From DATJPR01 sp035506295 (GTDB taxonomy: Bacteria > Bacteroidota > Ignavibacteria > UBA10030 > UBA6906), in assembly GCA_035506295.1 (NCBI GenBank), contig DATJPR010000148.1:1-23569 (forward strand): DNA of 23,569 nucleotides, read 5' to 3'. Positions 15,885-23,569 of the stretch are shown here, one piece after another. The notes beneath the pieces were generated by a model that saw only the letters and a program-made list of their open reading frames with translations, made no database searches and was not told where the DNA came from. How positions within the stretch are numbered: position 1 is the stretch's first letter; each line of letters begins with the position of its first letter. The position numbers were made by a program, and so were the translations under genes.

Positions 15885-16636
15885 CCACGTTGTTTGATCT
15901 CTCCGGCAAGAGTGCCATTGTCACAGGTGGCAGCACAGGTTTGGGACGCGGTATGGCGCTTGCCCTCGCGTCGGCAGGCGCCGATCTGGTCCTCGTCGAT
16001 CATGTCACGTGCGACGCTGTTGCTCAGGAAATCCGCGCGCTTGGCCGCAAGGCCGCCGTGCTTACGGCTGACCTGCTGGACATGGCCTCGCTTGACCGCG
16101 TGATCGACGCCGCTCTTGCGGCCAACGGGAAGATCGACATCCTGATAAACAACGCAGGGATCATTCGCCGGACGCCGGCGATCGATTTTTCGGAAAAGGA
16201 CTGGGACGAGGTCATGACGCTCAACGCAAAGACCGTATTCTTCCTCTCCCAGAAAGCCGCACGCGATATGATGAAGCGCCACTATGGCAAGATCATCAAC
16301 ATCGCCTCACTCCTCGCGTTTCAGGGCGGCATCATTGTGCCGTCCTACGCGGCGAGCAAAGGCGCCGTCGCGCAGGTCACCAAAGCGCTTGCGAACGAGT
16401 GGGCGACGTCCGGGATTACCGTGAATGCCATCGCGCCGGGTTATATGGCGACGAACAACACGAAAGCGCTGCGCGAAGATCCGGTGCGGACGAAGGCGAT
16501 CCTCGAGCGCATCCCCGCGGGCCGATGGGGTACGCCGGAGGACCTCCAGGGCGCGGCGGTGTTCCTTGCCTCCCCCGCCTCGGACTATGTCAACGGCCAC
16601 GTGCTGGTGGTCGATGGCGGTTGGATGGCACGATAA
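15881..16636 (+). CDS. kduD: 2-dehydro-3-deoxy-D-gluconate 5-dehydrogenase (KduD)
   Basis: The 251-residue SDR enzyme reduces 2,5-diketo-3-deoxygluconate to KDG, the second step for unsaturated uronates from pectin lyases. Motifs are TGGSTGLG (15-22), NNAG (90-93), and the catalytic Ser143, Tyr156 and Lys160. KduD-type marks include the INNAGIIRRTPAIDFSEKDWD stretch, NIASLLAFQGG, PSYAASKGAVAQ and APGYMATNNT. It starts inside the uxaC stop codon and is followed after 23 bp by kduI, which makes its substrate. It is well separated in sequence from the other SDR at 8495. Confidence 0.94.
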   Translation: MTTLFDLSGKSAIVTGGSTGLGRGMALALASAGADLVLVDHVTCDAVAQEIRALGRKAAVLTADLLDMASLDRVIDAALAANGKIDILINNAGIIRRTPAIDFSEKDWDEVMTLNAKTVFFLSQKAARDMMKRHYGKIINIASLLAFQGGIIVPSYAASKGAVAQVTKALANEWATSGITVNAIAPGYMATNNTKALREDPVRTKAILERIPAGRWGTPEDLQGAAVFLASPASDYVNGHVLVVDGGWMAR

Positions 16637-16659
16637 GAATACATTGTAAGGAGCTCCCT

Positions 16660-17493
16660 GTGGAAGTACGATATCTTCCTGACGACCGTTCTTATGAACG
16701 CATGACCACCGAAGAGTTGCGGTCGGTGTTTGTCCTCGATTCGCTTTTTGCGACGGGGGAGGTCAGAATGACCTATTGCGACGCCGACCGCGCGATCCTC
16801 GGCGGCGCAATTCCCCTCGACCGTCCTCTGCATTTGCAGTCAAGCAAGAAAGAGATGGCTGCCAACTACTTCGCCGAGAGGCGGGAAATCGGCATCGTGA
16901 ACATCGGCGGCGAAGGCGTTGTCAGCGCGGACAAGGCGGACTTTCGCCTCGGGACGCATGATATGGTGTACATCGGTCGCGGAACCCAGGAGGTGCGATT
17001 TTCCAGCAGTGATCGGGCAACGCCGGCCGTGTTCTATTTCGCCTCCTTCCCCGCGCATACGGCATGTCCCAGCAGAATGGTTCACCGGAATGACGCAGAG
17101 CACCAGCTCCTCGGCGATAGCGCGACATCCAACAAGCGCACCATCAACAGGTATATTCATACGGGCGGGGCAAAAAGCTGCCAGCTGGTGATGGGCATGA
17201 CGGAGCTCGACACCGGGAGCGTCTGGAACACCATGCCCCCGCACACGCACCAGCGGCGCATGGAAGCGTATTTGTATTACGACCTGGGTCCGGACGACAT
17301 CGTCGTGCATTTGATGGGCAGGCCGGATGCGACGCGCAACCTCATCCTTCGCAATCGACAGGTCGTGGTGTCGCCGAGCTGGTCCATCCACTGTGCCGCC
17401 GCCACAAAGAACTATCGCTTCGTCTGGGCAATGGGAGGGGAGAACCAGGAATTCGGCGACATGGATGCGGTCGCGATGACGGACCTCCGATAA
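16660..17493 (+). CDS. kduI: 5-dehydro-4-deoxy-D-glucuronate isomerase (KduI)
   Basis: The 277-residue cupin isomerase converts 5-keto-4-deoxyuronate to 2,5-diketo-3-deoxygluconate for KduD. The start is GTG at 16660: TAAGGAG (16647-16653) lies just upstream, the length equals E. coli KduI (278), and no ATG fits. The zinc site is visible as PPHTHQRRMEAY with His195, His197 and Glu202, plus His244 in WSIHC, one residue off the E. coli numbering I recall (196, 198, 203, 245). Other marks are REIGIVNIGG, YIGRGTQEV and RTINRYIH. Its presence implies that unsaturated uronates, that is pectate or rhamnogalacturonan lyase products, are used. Confidence 0.97.
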   Translation: MEVRYLPDDRSYERMTTEELRSVFVLDSLFATGEVRMTYCDADRAILGGAIPLDRPLHLQSSKKEMAANYFAERREIGIVNIGGEGVVSADKADFRLGTHDMVYIGRGTQEVRFSSSDRATPAVFYFASFPAHTACPSRMVHRNDAEHQLLGDSATSNKRTINRYIHTGGAKSCQLVMGMTELDTGSVWNTMPPHTHQRRMEAYLYYDLGPDDIVVHLMGRPDATRNLILRNRQVVVSPSWSIHCAAATKNYRFVWAMGGENQEFGDMDAVAMTDLR

Positions 17494-17532
17494 GAACGCA
17501 GGACACCCTCTCAACACCAGGAGACATATCCG

Positions 17533-18813
17533 ATGCAGGACGCCACCATCGCACAAGCCACGACCGGACCGGTCGGCCGGTTTCGTTGGACCATCTGCGG
17601 GCTTATCTTCGCGGCAACAACGGTCAATTATGTGGATCGTGCGATATTCGGACTGCTTGCACCGACGCTCAGGCAGGTGATCGGCTGGAACGACCTCGAG
17701 TACAGTTTCATCGTCGTGGCGTTCCAGGGTGCCTATGCCATCGCGCTTCCTGCGTTCGGCTGGTTCATCGATCGATACGGCACAAAGATCGGCTATACGG
17801 TCTCCATCGTGGGGTGGAGCCTGGCGGCGATGGGACACGCTTTGGCAACGGGTGTCTGGAGTTTCGGCATCGCCCGGGGCCTGCTGGGACTGAGCGAAGC
17901 CGGCAATTTCCCGTGCGCGATCAAGTCAATTGCGGAATGGTTCCCGACGAAAGAGCGGGCCTTCGCCACCGGCATTTTCAATTCGGGCGCGAATATCGGC
18001 GCCGTTGTCGCTCCCGCGATTGTGCCGTTTCTCGTGGAGCATTTCCAGTGGTACGGCGCTTTCCTGGCCACCGGCGCGCTCGGATTCGGCTGGCTCGTGT
18101 TCTGGATCATCTACTATGATCCACCTGAAACCAGCAAACGTGTCGGCAAAGTCGAACTTAGTTTTATTCAAAGCGACCAGGAGGAGACGGTAAGCGAGAA
18201 GATCCCGTGGCGGGTTCTCCTTGGTCATCGCGAGGCATGGGCGTTCGTCGTCGGGAAATTTCTTACCGATCCGATCTGGTGGTTCTATCTGTACTGGCTC
18301 CCGTTGTTCCTGAATAGCCGGTATGGTCTGGACCTGACAAGCCTCGGGCTTCCAATAATTGTGGTCTACACCCTCACTTCAATTGGAAGCATCGGCGGTG
18401 GATGGCTTTCCTCCTGGTTCATCGGCAGAGGATGGACGCTCAACCGGAGCAGAAAACTGACCATGCTCGGGTGCGCGGTCCTCGTGGTTCCTATCATCTC
18501 CGCCGCATCGATTTCCAATTTGTGGGTGGCCGTCCTGATCATCGGTCTCGCGGCTGCGGCACATCAGGGATGGTCGGCGAATCTGTTCACGATCACGTCC
18601 GATCTCTTTCCGAAAAAAGCAGTCGGATCGCTTGTCGGCCTGGGGGGAATGGCAGGAGCGGCCGGCGGAATGCTCTTTACCGCATCGACGGGGTTCATCC
18701 TGGAGTTCACCGGCAGCTATGTCTCGATTTTCCTGATCGCCGGTTCGGTGTATCTGCTGGCGTTGCTGGCGATCCACCTGCTTGTCCCGCGGATGAAGAT
18801 GTTGCAGCTGTAA
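17533..18813 (+). CDS. exuT: MFS hexuronate transporter (ExuT-like, anion:cation symporter family)
   Basis: The 426-residue inner-membrane protein has about 12 hydrophobic segments. It is placed in the ACS family by NYVDRAIFGLLAPTLR (32-47), the loop motif GWFIDRYGTKIG and ARGLLGLSEAGNFPCAIKSIAEWFP, all typical of ExuT/GudP-like carriers. It probably imports galacturonate, glucuronate or unsaturated uronate by proton symport after periplasmic release. CAGGAGA (17518-17524) precedes the ATG with good spacing. Being between kduI and the GH28-GH105 gene supports a uronate substrate, although a hexonate such as gluconate cannot be excluded. Confidence 0.9.
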   Translation: MQDATIAQATTGPVGRFRWTICGLIFAATTVNYVDRAIFGLLAPTLRQVIGWNDLEYSFIVVAFQGAYAIALPAFGWFIDRYGTKIGYTVSIVGWSLAAMGHALATGVWSFGIARGLLGLSEAGNFPCAIKSIAEWFPTKERAFATGIFNSGANIGAVVAPAIVPFLVEHFQWYGAFLATGALGFGWLVFWIIYYDPPETSKRVGKVELSFIQSDQEETVSEKIPWRVLLGHREAWAFVVGKFLTDPIWWFYLYWLPLFLNSRYGLDLTSLGLPIIVVYTLTSIGSIGGGWLSSWFIGRGWTLNRSRKLTMLGCAVLVVPIISAASISNLWVAVLIIGLAAAAHQGWSANLFTITSDLFPKKAVGSLVGLGGMAGAAGGMLFTASTGFILEFTGSYVSIFLIAGSVYLLALLAIHLLVPRMKMLQL

Positions 18814-18833
18814 TCGGAGAGCAGCCCAAGAAT

Positions 18834-21506
18834 ATGTCACGAAGGACCATGTGGGGGAACATCTCTGGAGTATCTCTGATGATGCTGTTCTTCATCGCGT
18901 CGTCGGGGAATGGCCTTGCCCGGCAAGCGGAAGGTGCAGGGTGGTCTCCAGCGATGGTCTCCTTGCAGGTTTCACCACCCGTATTTCCTGCTCTACGATG
19001 CAATATACGGGACTTCGGAGCGGTGGAGGGCGGCGCAACGAAGTGCACTGACGCGATCAGGCAGGCAATCCAACGGGTCACAACATCCGGAGGGGGGCAC
19101 GTCATCGTTCCTGCCGGAAGGTGGCTGACGGGAGCGATCCGCCTCCGGAGCCACACCGACCTGCATCTTGAGCGTGGCGCCGTATTGATCTTCAGTCAGG
19201 ACCCGGCGGACTATCTTCCGGCGGTCTTCTCGCGTCACGAAGACACCGAATGCTACAAGTTCTCGGCATTCGTGTATGCTGACTCGGCAACGGACATCGC
19301 CGTGACAGGGGAGGGCGTGCTCGAGGGGCAGGGAAAGCCCTGGTGGGCCTGGAAAACGCTTCATGCCGATTGCGAGTCGACGCTGGTGGCGATGGGCAAC
19401 GCCGGCGTCCCGGTCGGGCAGCGTGTGTTCGATGGGACGCATGGGCGGTTTCTTCGTCCCGCGTTCTTTCAACCGATGCAGTGCCGCAACGTCCTTGTCG
19501 AAGGAGTGACCTTCCGCTACGGCGCCTTCTGGACAATCACCCCCACCTATTGTGAAAATGTCATCGTCCGCCGGGTGAACGTCGAAACGGCGGGAAGTTA
19601 CGGGCACGCGCCGAACGGCGACGGCGTCGATCCGTCCTCGAGCAAAAACGTCCTGATCGAAGACTGCAATTTTTCCACCGGCGACGATTGCATCGCCCTC
19701 AAAGCGGGGCGTGACGTCGACGGCAGACGTGTGCATAAGGCAACCGAGAATATTGTCATCCGACGTTGCACCGGGCGCCAGGGACACGGGGGAATCGTCA
19801 TCGGGAGTGAAACCGCAGGGGGCATTCACGATGTCTCCGCCTCTGACTGCCGGTTCACCGGCACGGATCGGATGGTCCGCATCAAAACCCAGCGCGGAAG
19901 GGGCGGCATCCTGGAGCGGATGTGGTTCGATAATATCGCCGGCGATAGCATCAGGATGGAAGCCGTCCACGTCAACATGCTGTACACAGGATCACGGCTG
20001 CCTGCTCATAGTGTTGATTCCACGACCCCGATCGTGCGGGATCTCTATTTTGCCAACATCCGGCAGCGTTCAGGTGACGGTTATGCTCTGGAGATTCTCG
20101 GGATCCCGGAAATGCCCGCACAAGGGATTGAGTGTGACTCTCTTGCGATGTCATCGGCAAAGGGTGTTCACATCGAGGACGCAAGCGCAATCAGCCTTGC
20201 GAATTCGACAATATCTCCTTCGGGCGGCCCGGTGATCCGGATCGGACACAGCCGGGGTATAACGCTCGACAACGTCGGGACGGAGAAGGCGTCGGCGCCT
20301 TTTCTTTGCGTCGACGGCGACGATGTTCAGGACGTGTGGATCCATCGCGCGGGAGGGGAAGGACATGCTGCTGTGCTCCCACGGACGGATCCTTGGTCGT
20401 CGAGAATCGCCGGGAGTTTTCTTGCCCGCCATCCCGAAGGCGTGACATATGACTCCAACTTCACGCAGAAGAGCTGGAATTACGAGCAGGGCTTGATGCT
20501 GGTTGCGCTCGATCGGATGTGGCGCCATACCGGGGACGAACGCTATTTCCGGTTTGTCAAAGACAATATCGATCGTTTTGTCGGGGACGACGGTTCCATT
20601 GCGACCTACAACAGATCGGACTTCAATCTTGACAACATAGGGCCCGGGCGAGCGCTCCTCGCCCTCTATGCCGCGACGCACCAGGAGAAATACCGCCGTG
20701 CCGCGGATACCCTCCGACGGCAATTGCGCGAGCAGCCCCGGACACATGAAGGCGGATTCTGGCACAAGAAGATCTATCCGAATCAGATGTGGCTCGATGG
20801 GCTCTTCATGGCTGAGCCGTTCTACGCCTCATACGCCGTCATGTTCGGGGATACGAGCGCCTTCTCTGATATCATACGTCAGTTCACCCTCATCACGGCG
20901 CACACGCGTGACAGCGTCACCGGGCTTCTCTACCACGGCTATGATGAAAGTCATGCTCAGCCGTGGGCGGACAAATCCACCGGACGGTCGCCATGCTTTT
21001 GGGCGAGGGCCATCGGCTGGTACGCGATGGCACTCGTCGATGTCCTCGATATTCTGCCGGAGCGTCAATCCGGCAGAGCGGCACTCCTGGCTATGCTCCG
21101 GGACGTGGCGAAGGCCGTCGCAAACACCCAGGATCCGGAAAGCGGGCTCTGGTATCAGGTCATCGATCAACGGGGCAGGGAGGGGAACTACCAGGAGGCC
21201 TCGGCCTCCGCGATGTTCACCTACGTGTTCGCACGTGGTGCGGCGAGAGGCTATCTGGATTCGACGTATGCCCGGCGCGCCCGCAAGGCTTTTGATGGGA
21301 TTGTTACTCGCCTCGTAACGGTCGAGCCAGACGGCTTTTTGGATCTTCTTCACACCTGTCGTGGTGCCGGCCTCGGAGGGAACCCGTACCGGGACGGCAC
21401 CTACGCGTACTATATCAGTGAACCTCAACGAACGAACGATCTGAAAGGCCTCGGCCCGTTCCTGCTTGCTGCGATCGAGCTCGAACGAGAGGAGGGACTG
21501 AAATGA
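18834..21506 (+). CDS. GH28-GH105 fusion: polygalacturonase plus unsaturated (rhamno)galacturonyl hydrolase
   Basis: This 890-residue two-enzyme protein has a signal peptide (residues 1-29, after an Arg-rich start). The GH28 domain covers about 55-505: NGDGVD (Asp263), GDDC (Asp284/285), GHGG (His318) and the substrate motif RIK (349-351). The GH105/GH88-type alpha/alpha-barrel covers about 538-888: NYEQGLMLVALDRM, GGFWHKKIYPNQMWLDGLFMAEP with Asp655 as probable catalytic acid, LLYHGYDES, RAIGWYAMALVD and YQEASASAMFTY. One half cuts saturated galacturonides and the other removes the 4,5-unsaturated uronyl unit, giving free monomers for ExuT. Longer in-frame upstream extension lies in the exuT gene and is ignored. 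A CGGAGAG site is upstream of the ATG. It overlaps the LacI gene by ATGA. No T9SS tail is present, so it is probably periplasmic. Confidence 0.93.
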   Translation: MSRRTMWGNISGVSLMMLFFIASSGNGLARQAEGAGWSPAMVSLQVSPPVFPALRCNIRDFGAVEGGATKCTDAIRQAIQRVTTSGGGHVIVPAGRWLTGAIRLRSHTDLHLERGAVLIFSQDPADYLPAVFSRHEDTECYKFSAFVYADSATDIAVTGEGVLEGQGKPWWAWKTLHADCESTLVAMGNAGVPVGQRVFDGTHGRFLRPAFFQPMQCRNVLVEGVTFRYGAFWTITPTYCENVIVRRVNVETAGSYGHAPNGDGVDPSSSKNVLIEDCNFSTGDDCIALKAGRDVDGRRVHKATENIVIRRCTGRQGHGGIVIGSETAGGIHDVSASDCRFTGTDRMVRIKTQRGRGGILERMWFDNIAGDSIRMEAVHVNMLYTGSRLPAHSVDSTTPIVRDLYFANIRQRSGDGYALEILGIPEMPAQGIECDSLAMSSAKGVHIEDASAISLANSTISPSGGPVIRIGHSRGITLDNVGTEKASAPFLCVDGDDVQDVWIHRAGGEGHAAVLPRTDPWSSRIAGSFLARHPEGVTYDSNFTQKSWNYEQGLMLVALDRMWRHTGDERYFRFVKDNIDRFVGDDGSIATYNRSDFNLDNIGPGRALLALYAATHQEKYRRAADTLRRQLREQPRTHEGGFWHKKIYPNQMWLDGLFMAEPFYASYAVMFGDTSAFSDIIRQFTLITAHTRDSVTGLLYHGYDESHAQPWADKSTGRSPCFWARAIGWYAMALVDVLDILPERQSGRAALLAMLRDVAKAVANTQDPESGLWYQVIDQRGREGNYQEASASAMFTYVFARGAARGYLDSTYARRARKAFDGIVTRLVTVEPDGFLDLLHTCRGAGLGGNPYRDGTYAYYISEPQRTNDLKGLGPFLLAAIELEREEGLK

Positions 21507-22579
21507 AAAGGAATGCGCATATTACACTCGCTGATATCGCCCAACGCCTTTCGGTCTCCCGGGTCACGGTTTCGAAAGCCTTGCGCGGACACCCGGACAT
21601 CTCGGAAGAAATGGCGAAGAAGATCCGGAAGATGGCCTCGGACCTGGGATACAGCCCCAATCGCATGGCCCGCAACCTCTCGTCCCGGCGGTCGCACCTT
21701 CTCGGGCTTGTCGTTCCGAAGATCGCGCATTTCTTCTTCGGTTCGGTTATCGAGTCGGTGTACAATCGCGCGCTCGACCACAAATACGAGACGATCCTGA
21801 TGGTGTCGCACGAGAACGATGAGCAGGAGACGCGCAATCTGCAAACACTCGTCTCGATGCGTGTCGACGGGATCATCATCTCCGTGTCCGCGCGTACCCA
21901 TGATATCAAGGTGTTCGAATGGATCCGGAAGGTGGGAATTCCGCTTCTGTTCATGGATCGCCTCCCGGATCCATCGCCGAAGAATTCCGTCGGCGTACTC
22001 GTCGACGACTACGGAGGCGCGAAGCGGGCGGCCGAACAGGCAATCTCCCTGGGCTACGAGTCGATCGCATTCATCGGCGGCGACCGCAATATCAATATCG
22101 GCCGAAACAGGTTCCAGGGGTATGCGGATGCGATGCGTGAACATGGACTGTTTATGAAAGAGGAGTATATTATTCACGGCGGCTACAGTACGGAGGTGGG
22201 GTTCGAAGGGCTCAAACGCCTGCATTCCACGGGTACGATGCCGCAGTGCATCTTCGCGGTGACATACCCGGTGGCGCTCGGGGTCTATGAAGCGGCGAAA
22301 TCTCTGGGCATCCGCATTCCGCAGGACGTTGATATCATCTGCTTCGGTGACAGCGACGTGGGCAAGCTTATCACGCCCGCCTTGAGCTGCGTTTCACAGC
22401 CGACCCAGCGGCTGGGGGAAGAATCCGTCAATATGATGATGAGGATGATCGAGAATCCGGAAGCCGTCTCGCCGGGTAACCTCGTCATCCCGACGGAACT
22501 CATTCTCCGGGAGACGTGCATCCTGCCCAAAGGCCCCGCGCACGTAGTCGCGTCACCCCAGCTCAGCGAGGGACGATGA
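21503..22579 (+). CDS. LacI-family transcriptional regulator
   Basis: The 358-residue DNA-binding regulator has an N-terminal helix-turn-helix at 8-27 (TLADIAQRLSVSRVTVSKAL), a hinge helix (SPNRMARNLSSRRS, 51-64, with the minor-groove Leu59), and a periplasmic-binding-protein-like effector domain from about 66 (HLLGLVVPKIAHFFFGSV) to 340, including FMDRLPDPSPKNSVGVLVDD and IICFGDSDVGKLITPALSCV. It is likely the local regulator, responding to a uronate or KDG-type metabolite. AGGAGG (21490-21495) lies seven bases before the ATG, inside the upstream gene's end. It overlaps neighbours by ATGA on both sides, so it is co-expressed with the enzymes it probably controls. No repeated operator could be recognised by eye. 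Confidence 0.96.
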   Translation: MKRNAHITLADIAQRLSVSRVTVSKALRGHPDISEEMAKKIRKMASDLGYSPNRMARNLSSRRSHLLGLVVPKIAHFFFGSVIESVYNRALDHKYETILMVSHENDEQETRNLQTLVSMRVDGIIISVSARTHDIKVFEWIRKVGIPLLFMDRLPDPSPKNSVGVLVDDYGGAKRAAEQAISLGYESIAFIGGDRNINIGRNRFQGYADAMREHGLFMKEEYIIHGGYSTEVGFEGLKRLHSTGTMPQCIFAVTYPVALGVYEAAKSLGIRIPQDVDIICFGDSDVGKLITPALSCVSQPTQRLGEESVNMMMRMIENPEAVSPGNLVIPTELILRETCILPKGPAHVVASPQLSEGR

Positions 22580-23397
22580 ACATCACGGTGCTCTGCTGCG
22601 CTGTCTTGCTGCTTCCAGCGGGAGCATGGGGACGGCTTGACGGTCGAGCCGCTGCGAGCAAACCCCGGCATGTCCTGCTCGACTGCTACTACAACAACGA
22701 ATGGAAGTCGGATAGTGCAGGTCACCGCTGGCGCTATCACTATGTCTGGTCCGACACTCTCGATTCCGGTTTTTCACAGCTCGGTGCAATCATTCGATCG
22801 TGCGGTGGCGTCACCGATACCCTCTGCCGCCCGCCATCCGATTCCGCCCTTTCCTCGACGGATATCTACTTGATTGTTGATCCTGATACGCCCAAAGAGA
22901 CGGCCCATCCAGCATACATCGAGGACTCTTCCGCCGCGGTCATAGCGCGTTGGGTCGCCCACGGTGGCAAACTTCTCCTGTTCGGAAATGACAGCGGGAA
23001 TGCGGAATTTGCCCACCTCAATCGGCTCGCTTCGCGCTTCGGTATCTCCTTCAACGAGAACAGCCGGAACAAAGTGGCAGCGAACCATTACGAAACCGGA
23101 GCGTTCGACCGCCTGCCTGCACATCCGCTCTTTCACGGCGTGCGACGGATTTTTCTGAAGGAGATCTCCACCCTCACCGTGCATCCTCCTGCCCGGCCTC
23201 TTCTCCTCGACGGAAGCGATGTCATCATCGCTTCGGCGCGCTATGGAAAGGGGATGGTGTTTGCGGTCGGCGACCCATGGTTCTACAATGAATACATGGA
23301 TCAACGGAGACTGCCGGAAGGATATGACAATGCCCTCGCGTCGAAGAATCTCTTCGAATGGCTGTTCTCCAGCGTCAGTCGCGTGCATGGACATTGA
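22576..23397 (+). CDS. Exported DUF4350-like protein, usually a C-terminal extension of GH105 enzymes
   Basis: This 273-residue protein has a probable signal peptide (1-19, ending AWG or nearby). It contains HVLLDCYYNNEWK (32-44), IYLIVDPDTPKETAHPAYI (97-115), a Rossmann/GATase1-like core VIARWVAHGGKLLLFGNDSGN (122-142), and YGKGMVFAVGDPWFYNEYMD near the end. From memory, the same block (VDPDT-KETAHP, GND-GN-EF, GDPWFYNEY) forms the C-terminal part of many Bacteroidetes GH105 proteins, where it is called DUF4350. Here it is a separate gene, one LacI gene away from the GH28-GH105 fusion. No classical catalytic Cys is visible at a nucleophile elbow. Its function is unknown; a glycan-binding or accessory role for GH105 is likely. 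It starts within the LacI stop codon with only a weak ribosome binding site. Confidence 0.75.
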   Translation: MNITVLCCAVLLLPAGAWGRLDGRAAASKPRHVLLDCYYNNEWKSDSAGHRWRYHYVWSDTLDSGFSQLGAIIRSCGGVTDTLCRPPSDSALSSTDIYLIVDPDTPKETAHPAYIEDSSAAVIARWVAHGGKLLLFGNDSGNAEFAHLNRLASRFGISFNENSRNKVAANHYETGAFDRLPAHPLFHGVRRIFLKEISTLTVHPPARPLLLDGSDVIIASARYGKGMVFAVGDPWFYNEYMDQRRLPEGYDNALASKNLFEWLFSSVSRVHGH

Positions 23398-23412
23398 TCA
23401 GGTGGGTGTGCG

Positions 23413-23451
23413 ATGATTCGTAACTTGCATTTACTTCCGGATAAACGATGA
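23413..23451 (+). other. Possible 12-codon leader ORF overlapping the eda start
   Basis: ATG at 23413 opens a 12-residue reading frame (MIRNLHLLPDKR) whose TGA (23449-23451) overlaps both possible eda start codons. AGGTGG at 23400-23405 lies seven bases before this ATG, whereas eda itself has no Shine-Dalgarno site at a proper distance. Translation of eda may therefore be coupled to this small frame. This is inference from spacing only; the peptide is not recognised. Confidence 0.25.
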
Positions 23452-23569
23452 TGACCGACGTACTCGCAACTCTGGAATTGTGCGGGATAATTCCCGTGGT
23501 GGTTATCGATGATGACGCGCGCGCCGTGCCGCTGGCCAACGCTCTGGTTGCCGGCGGTCTGTCGACGAT
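23448..23569 (+). CDS. eda: 2-dehydro-3-deoxy-phosphogluconate (KDPG) aldolase, 3'-truncated
   Basis: Only the first 40 codons are visible. The beginning, TDVLATLELCGIIPVVVIDD followed by DARAVPLANALVAGGL, matches the N-terminus of Eda, with the GI(I/V)PVV strand and the AxPLAxALxAGGL helix. The enzyme splits KDPG to pyruvate and glyceraldehyde 3-phosphate and would finish the KduI-KduD-KdgK route. Two in-frame ATGs (23448 and 23451) are possible starts. The catalytic Glu and Lys lie beyond the window. Confidence 0.88.
   Translation, partial: MMTDVLATLELCGIIPVVVIDDDARAVPLANALVAGGLST

Noticed and set aside
16399..16659. ATG-initiated longer version of KduI
   Set aside because: The extra 87 residues are a shadow of kduD. 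The GTG at 16660 with TAAGGAG gives the exact family length.
18402..18833. In-frame upstream extension of the GH28-GH105 gene
   Set aside because: It overlaps the end of the exuT coding sequence in another frame, and the true start at 18834 leads directly into a signal peptide.
1..23569. CRISPR, tRNA, rRNA, transposase, toxin-antitoxin or phage elements
   Set aside because: Looked for by eye on both strands; no cloverleaf, regular spacer array, transposase motif or integrase was recognised.

Overview
The window is a dense locus for breaking down pectin (polygalacturonan/rhamnogalacturonan) and catabolising hexuronate. All 18 recognisable genes lie on the + strand, and the first and last are cut by the window edges. 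No rRNA, tRNA, CRISPR array, insertion sequence or phage gene was seen. The host is probably a fairly GC-rich, Gram-negative member of the FCB group (Ignavibacteriota/Chlorobiota-like or a related Bacteroidota-like phylum). The evidence is a TonB-dependent outer-membrane receptor with an N-terminal carboxypeptidase-regulatory-like domain, and a type IX secretion C-terminal sorting domain of the 'QNYPNPFNPST' type. Several genes have clear Shine-Dalgarno sites (GGAGG, TAAGGAG), which is less usual in classical Bacteroidia.

Layout. (A) 1-7148, envelope and extracellular part: a GH28 polygalacturonase (5'-truncated), a TonB-dependent receptor with no SusD partner, a secreted beta-helix protein with a T9SS tail, and a CE8-type pectinesterase with a C-terminal FN3-like module. 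(B) 7210-14216, cytoplasmic module 1: tagaturonate epimerase (UxaE), an SDR-type fructuronate reductase/mannonate oxidoreductase (UxuB-like), a LarA-superfamily nickel-type 2-hydroxyacid epimerase homologue, 6-phosphogluconate dehydrogenase (Gnd), a PfkB sugar-acid kinase (KdgK-like) and a HAD phosphatase. A strong inverted repeat followed by a T run (14271-14327) comes after this block. (C) 14418 to the end, cytoplasmic module 2: UxaC, KduD, KduI, an ExuT-like transporter, a GH28-GH105 fusion, a LacI regulator, a DUF4350-like lipase/amidotransferase-fold protein, and the start of KDPG aldolase (Eda). Three junctions here are 4-bp ATGA overlaps.

How it fits together. Pectinesterase demethylates pectin. 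GH28 enzymes release saturated galacturonate, and GH105 releases unsaturated uronate (5-keto-4-deoxyuronate) from lyase products. The TonB receptor and ExuT import the sugars. Unsaturated uronate goes through KduI and KduD to KDG, then KdgK and Eda. Saturated galacturonate goes through UxaC and UxaE (the Thermotoga-type route) and the UxuB-like enzyme to D-mannonate. The usual next enzyme, mannonate dehydratase UxuA, is not in the window.

Most interesting hypothesis: the LarA-like gene and gnd sit exactly where uxuA would be expected. This suggests a bypass in which D-mannonate is epimerised at C2 to D-gluconate, phosphorylated by the adjacent PfkB kinase, and decarboxylated by Gnd to ribulose 5-phosphate, a hexuronate-to-pentose-phosphate shunt. 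This is inference from gene order and family knowledge. It depends on whether uxuA is present elsewhere in the genome and on the substrates of the LarA-like enzyme and the kinase.
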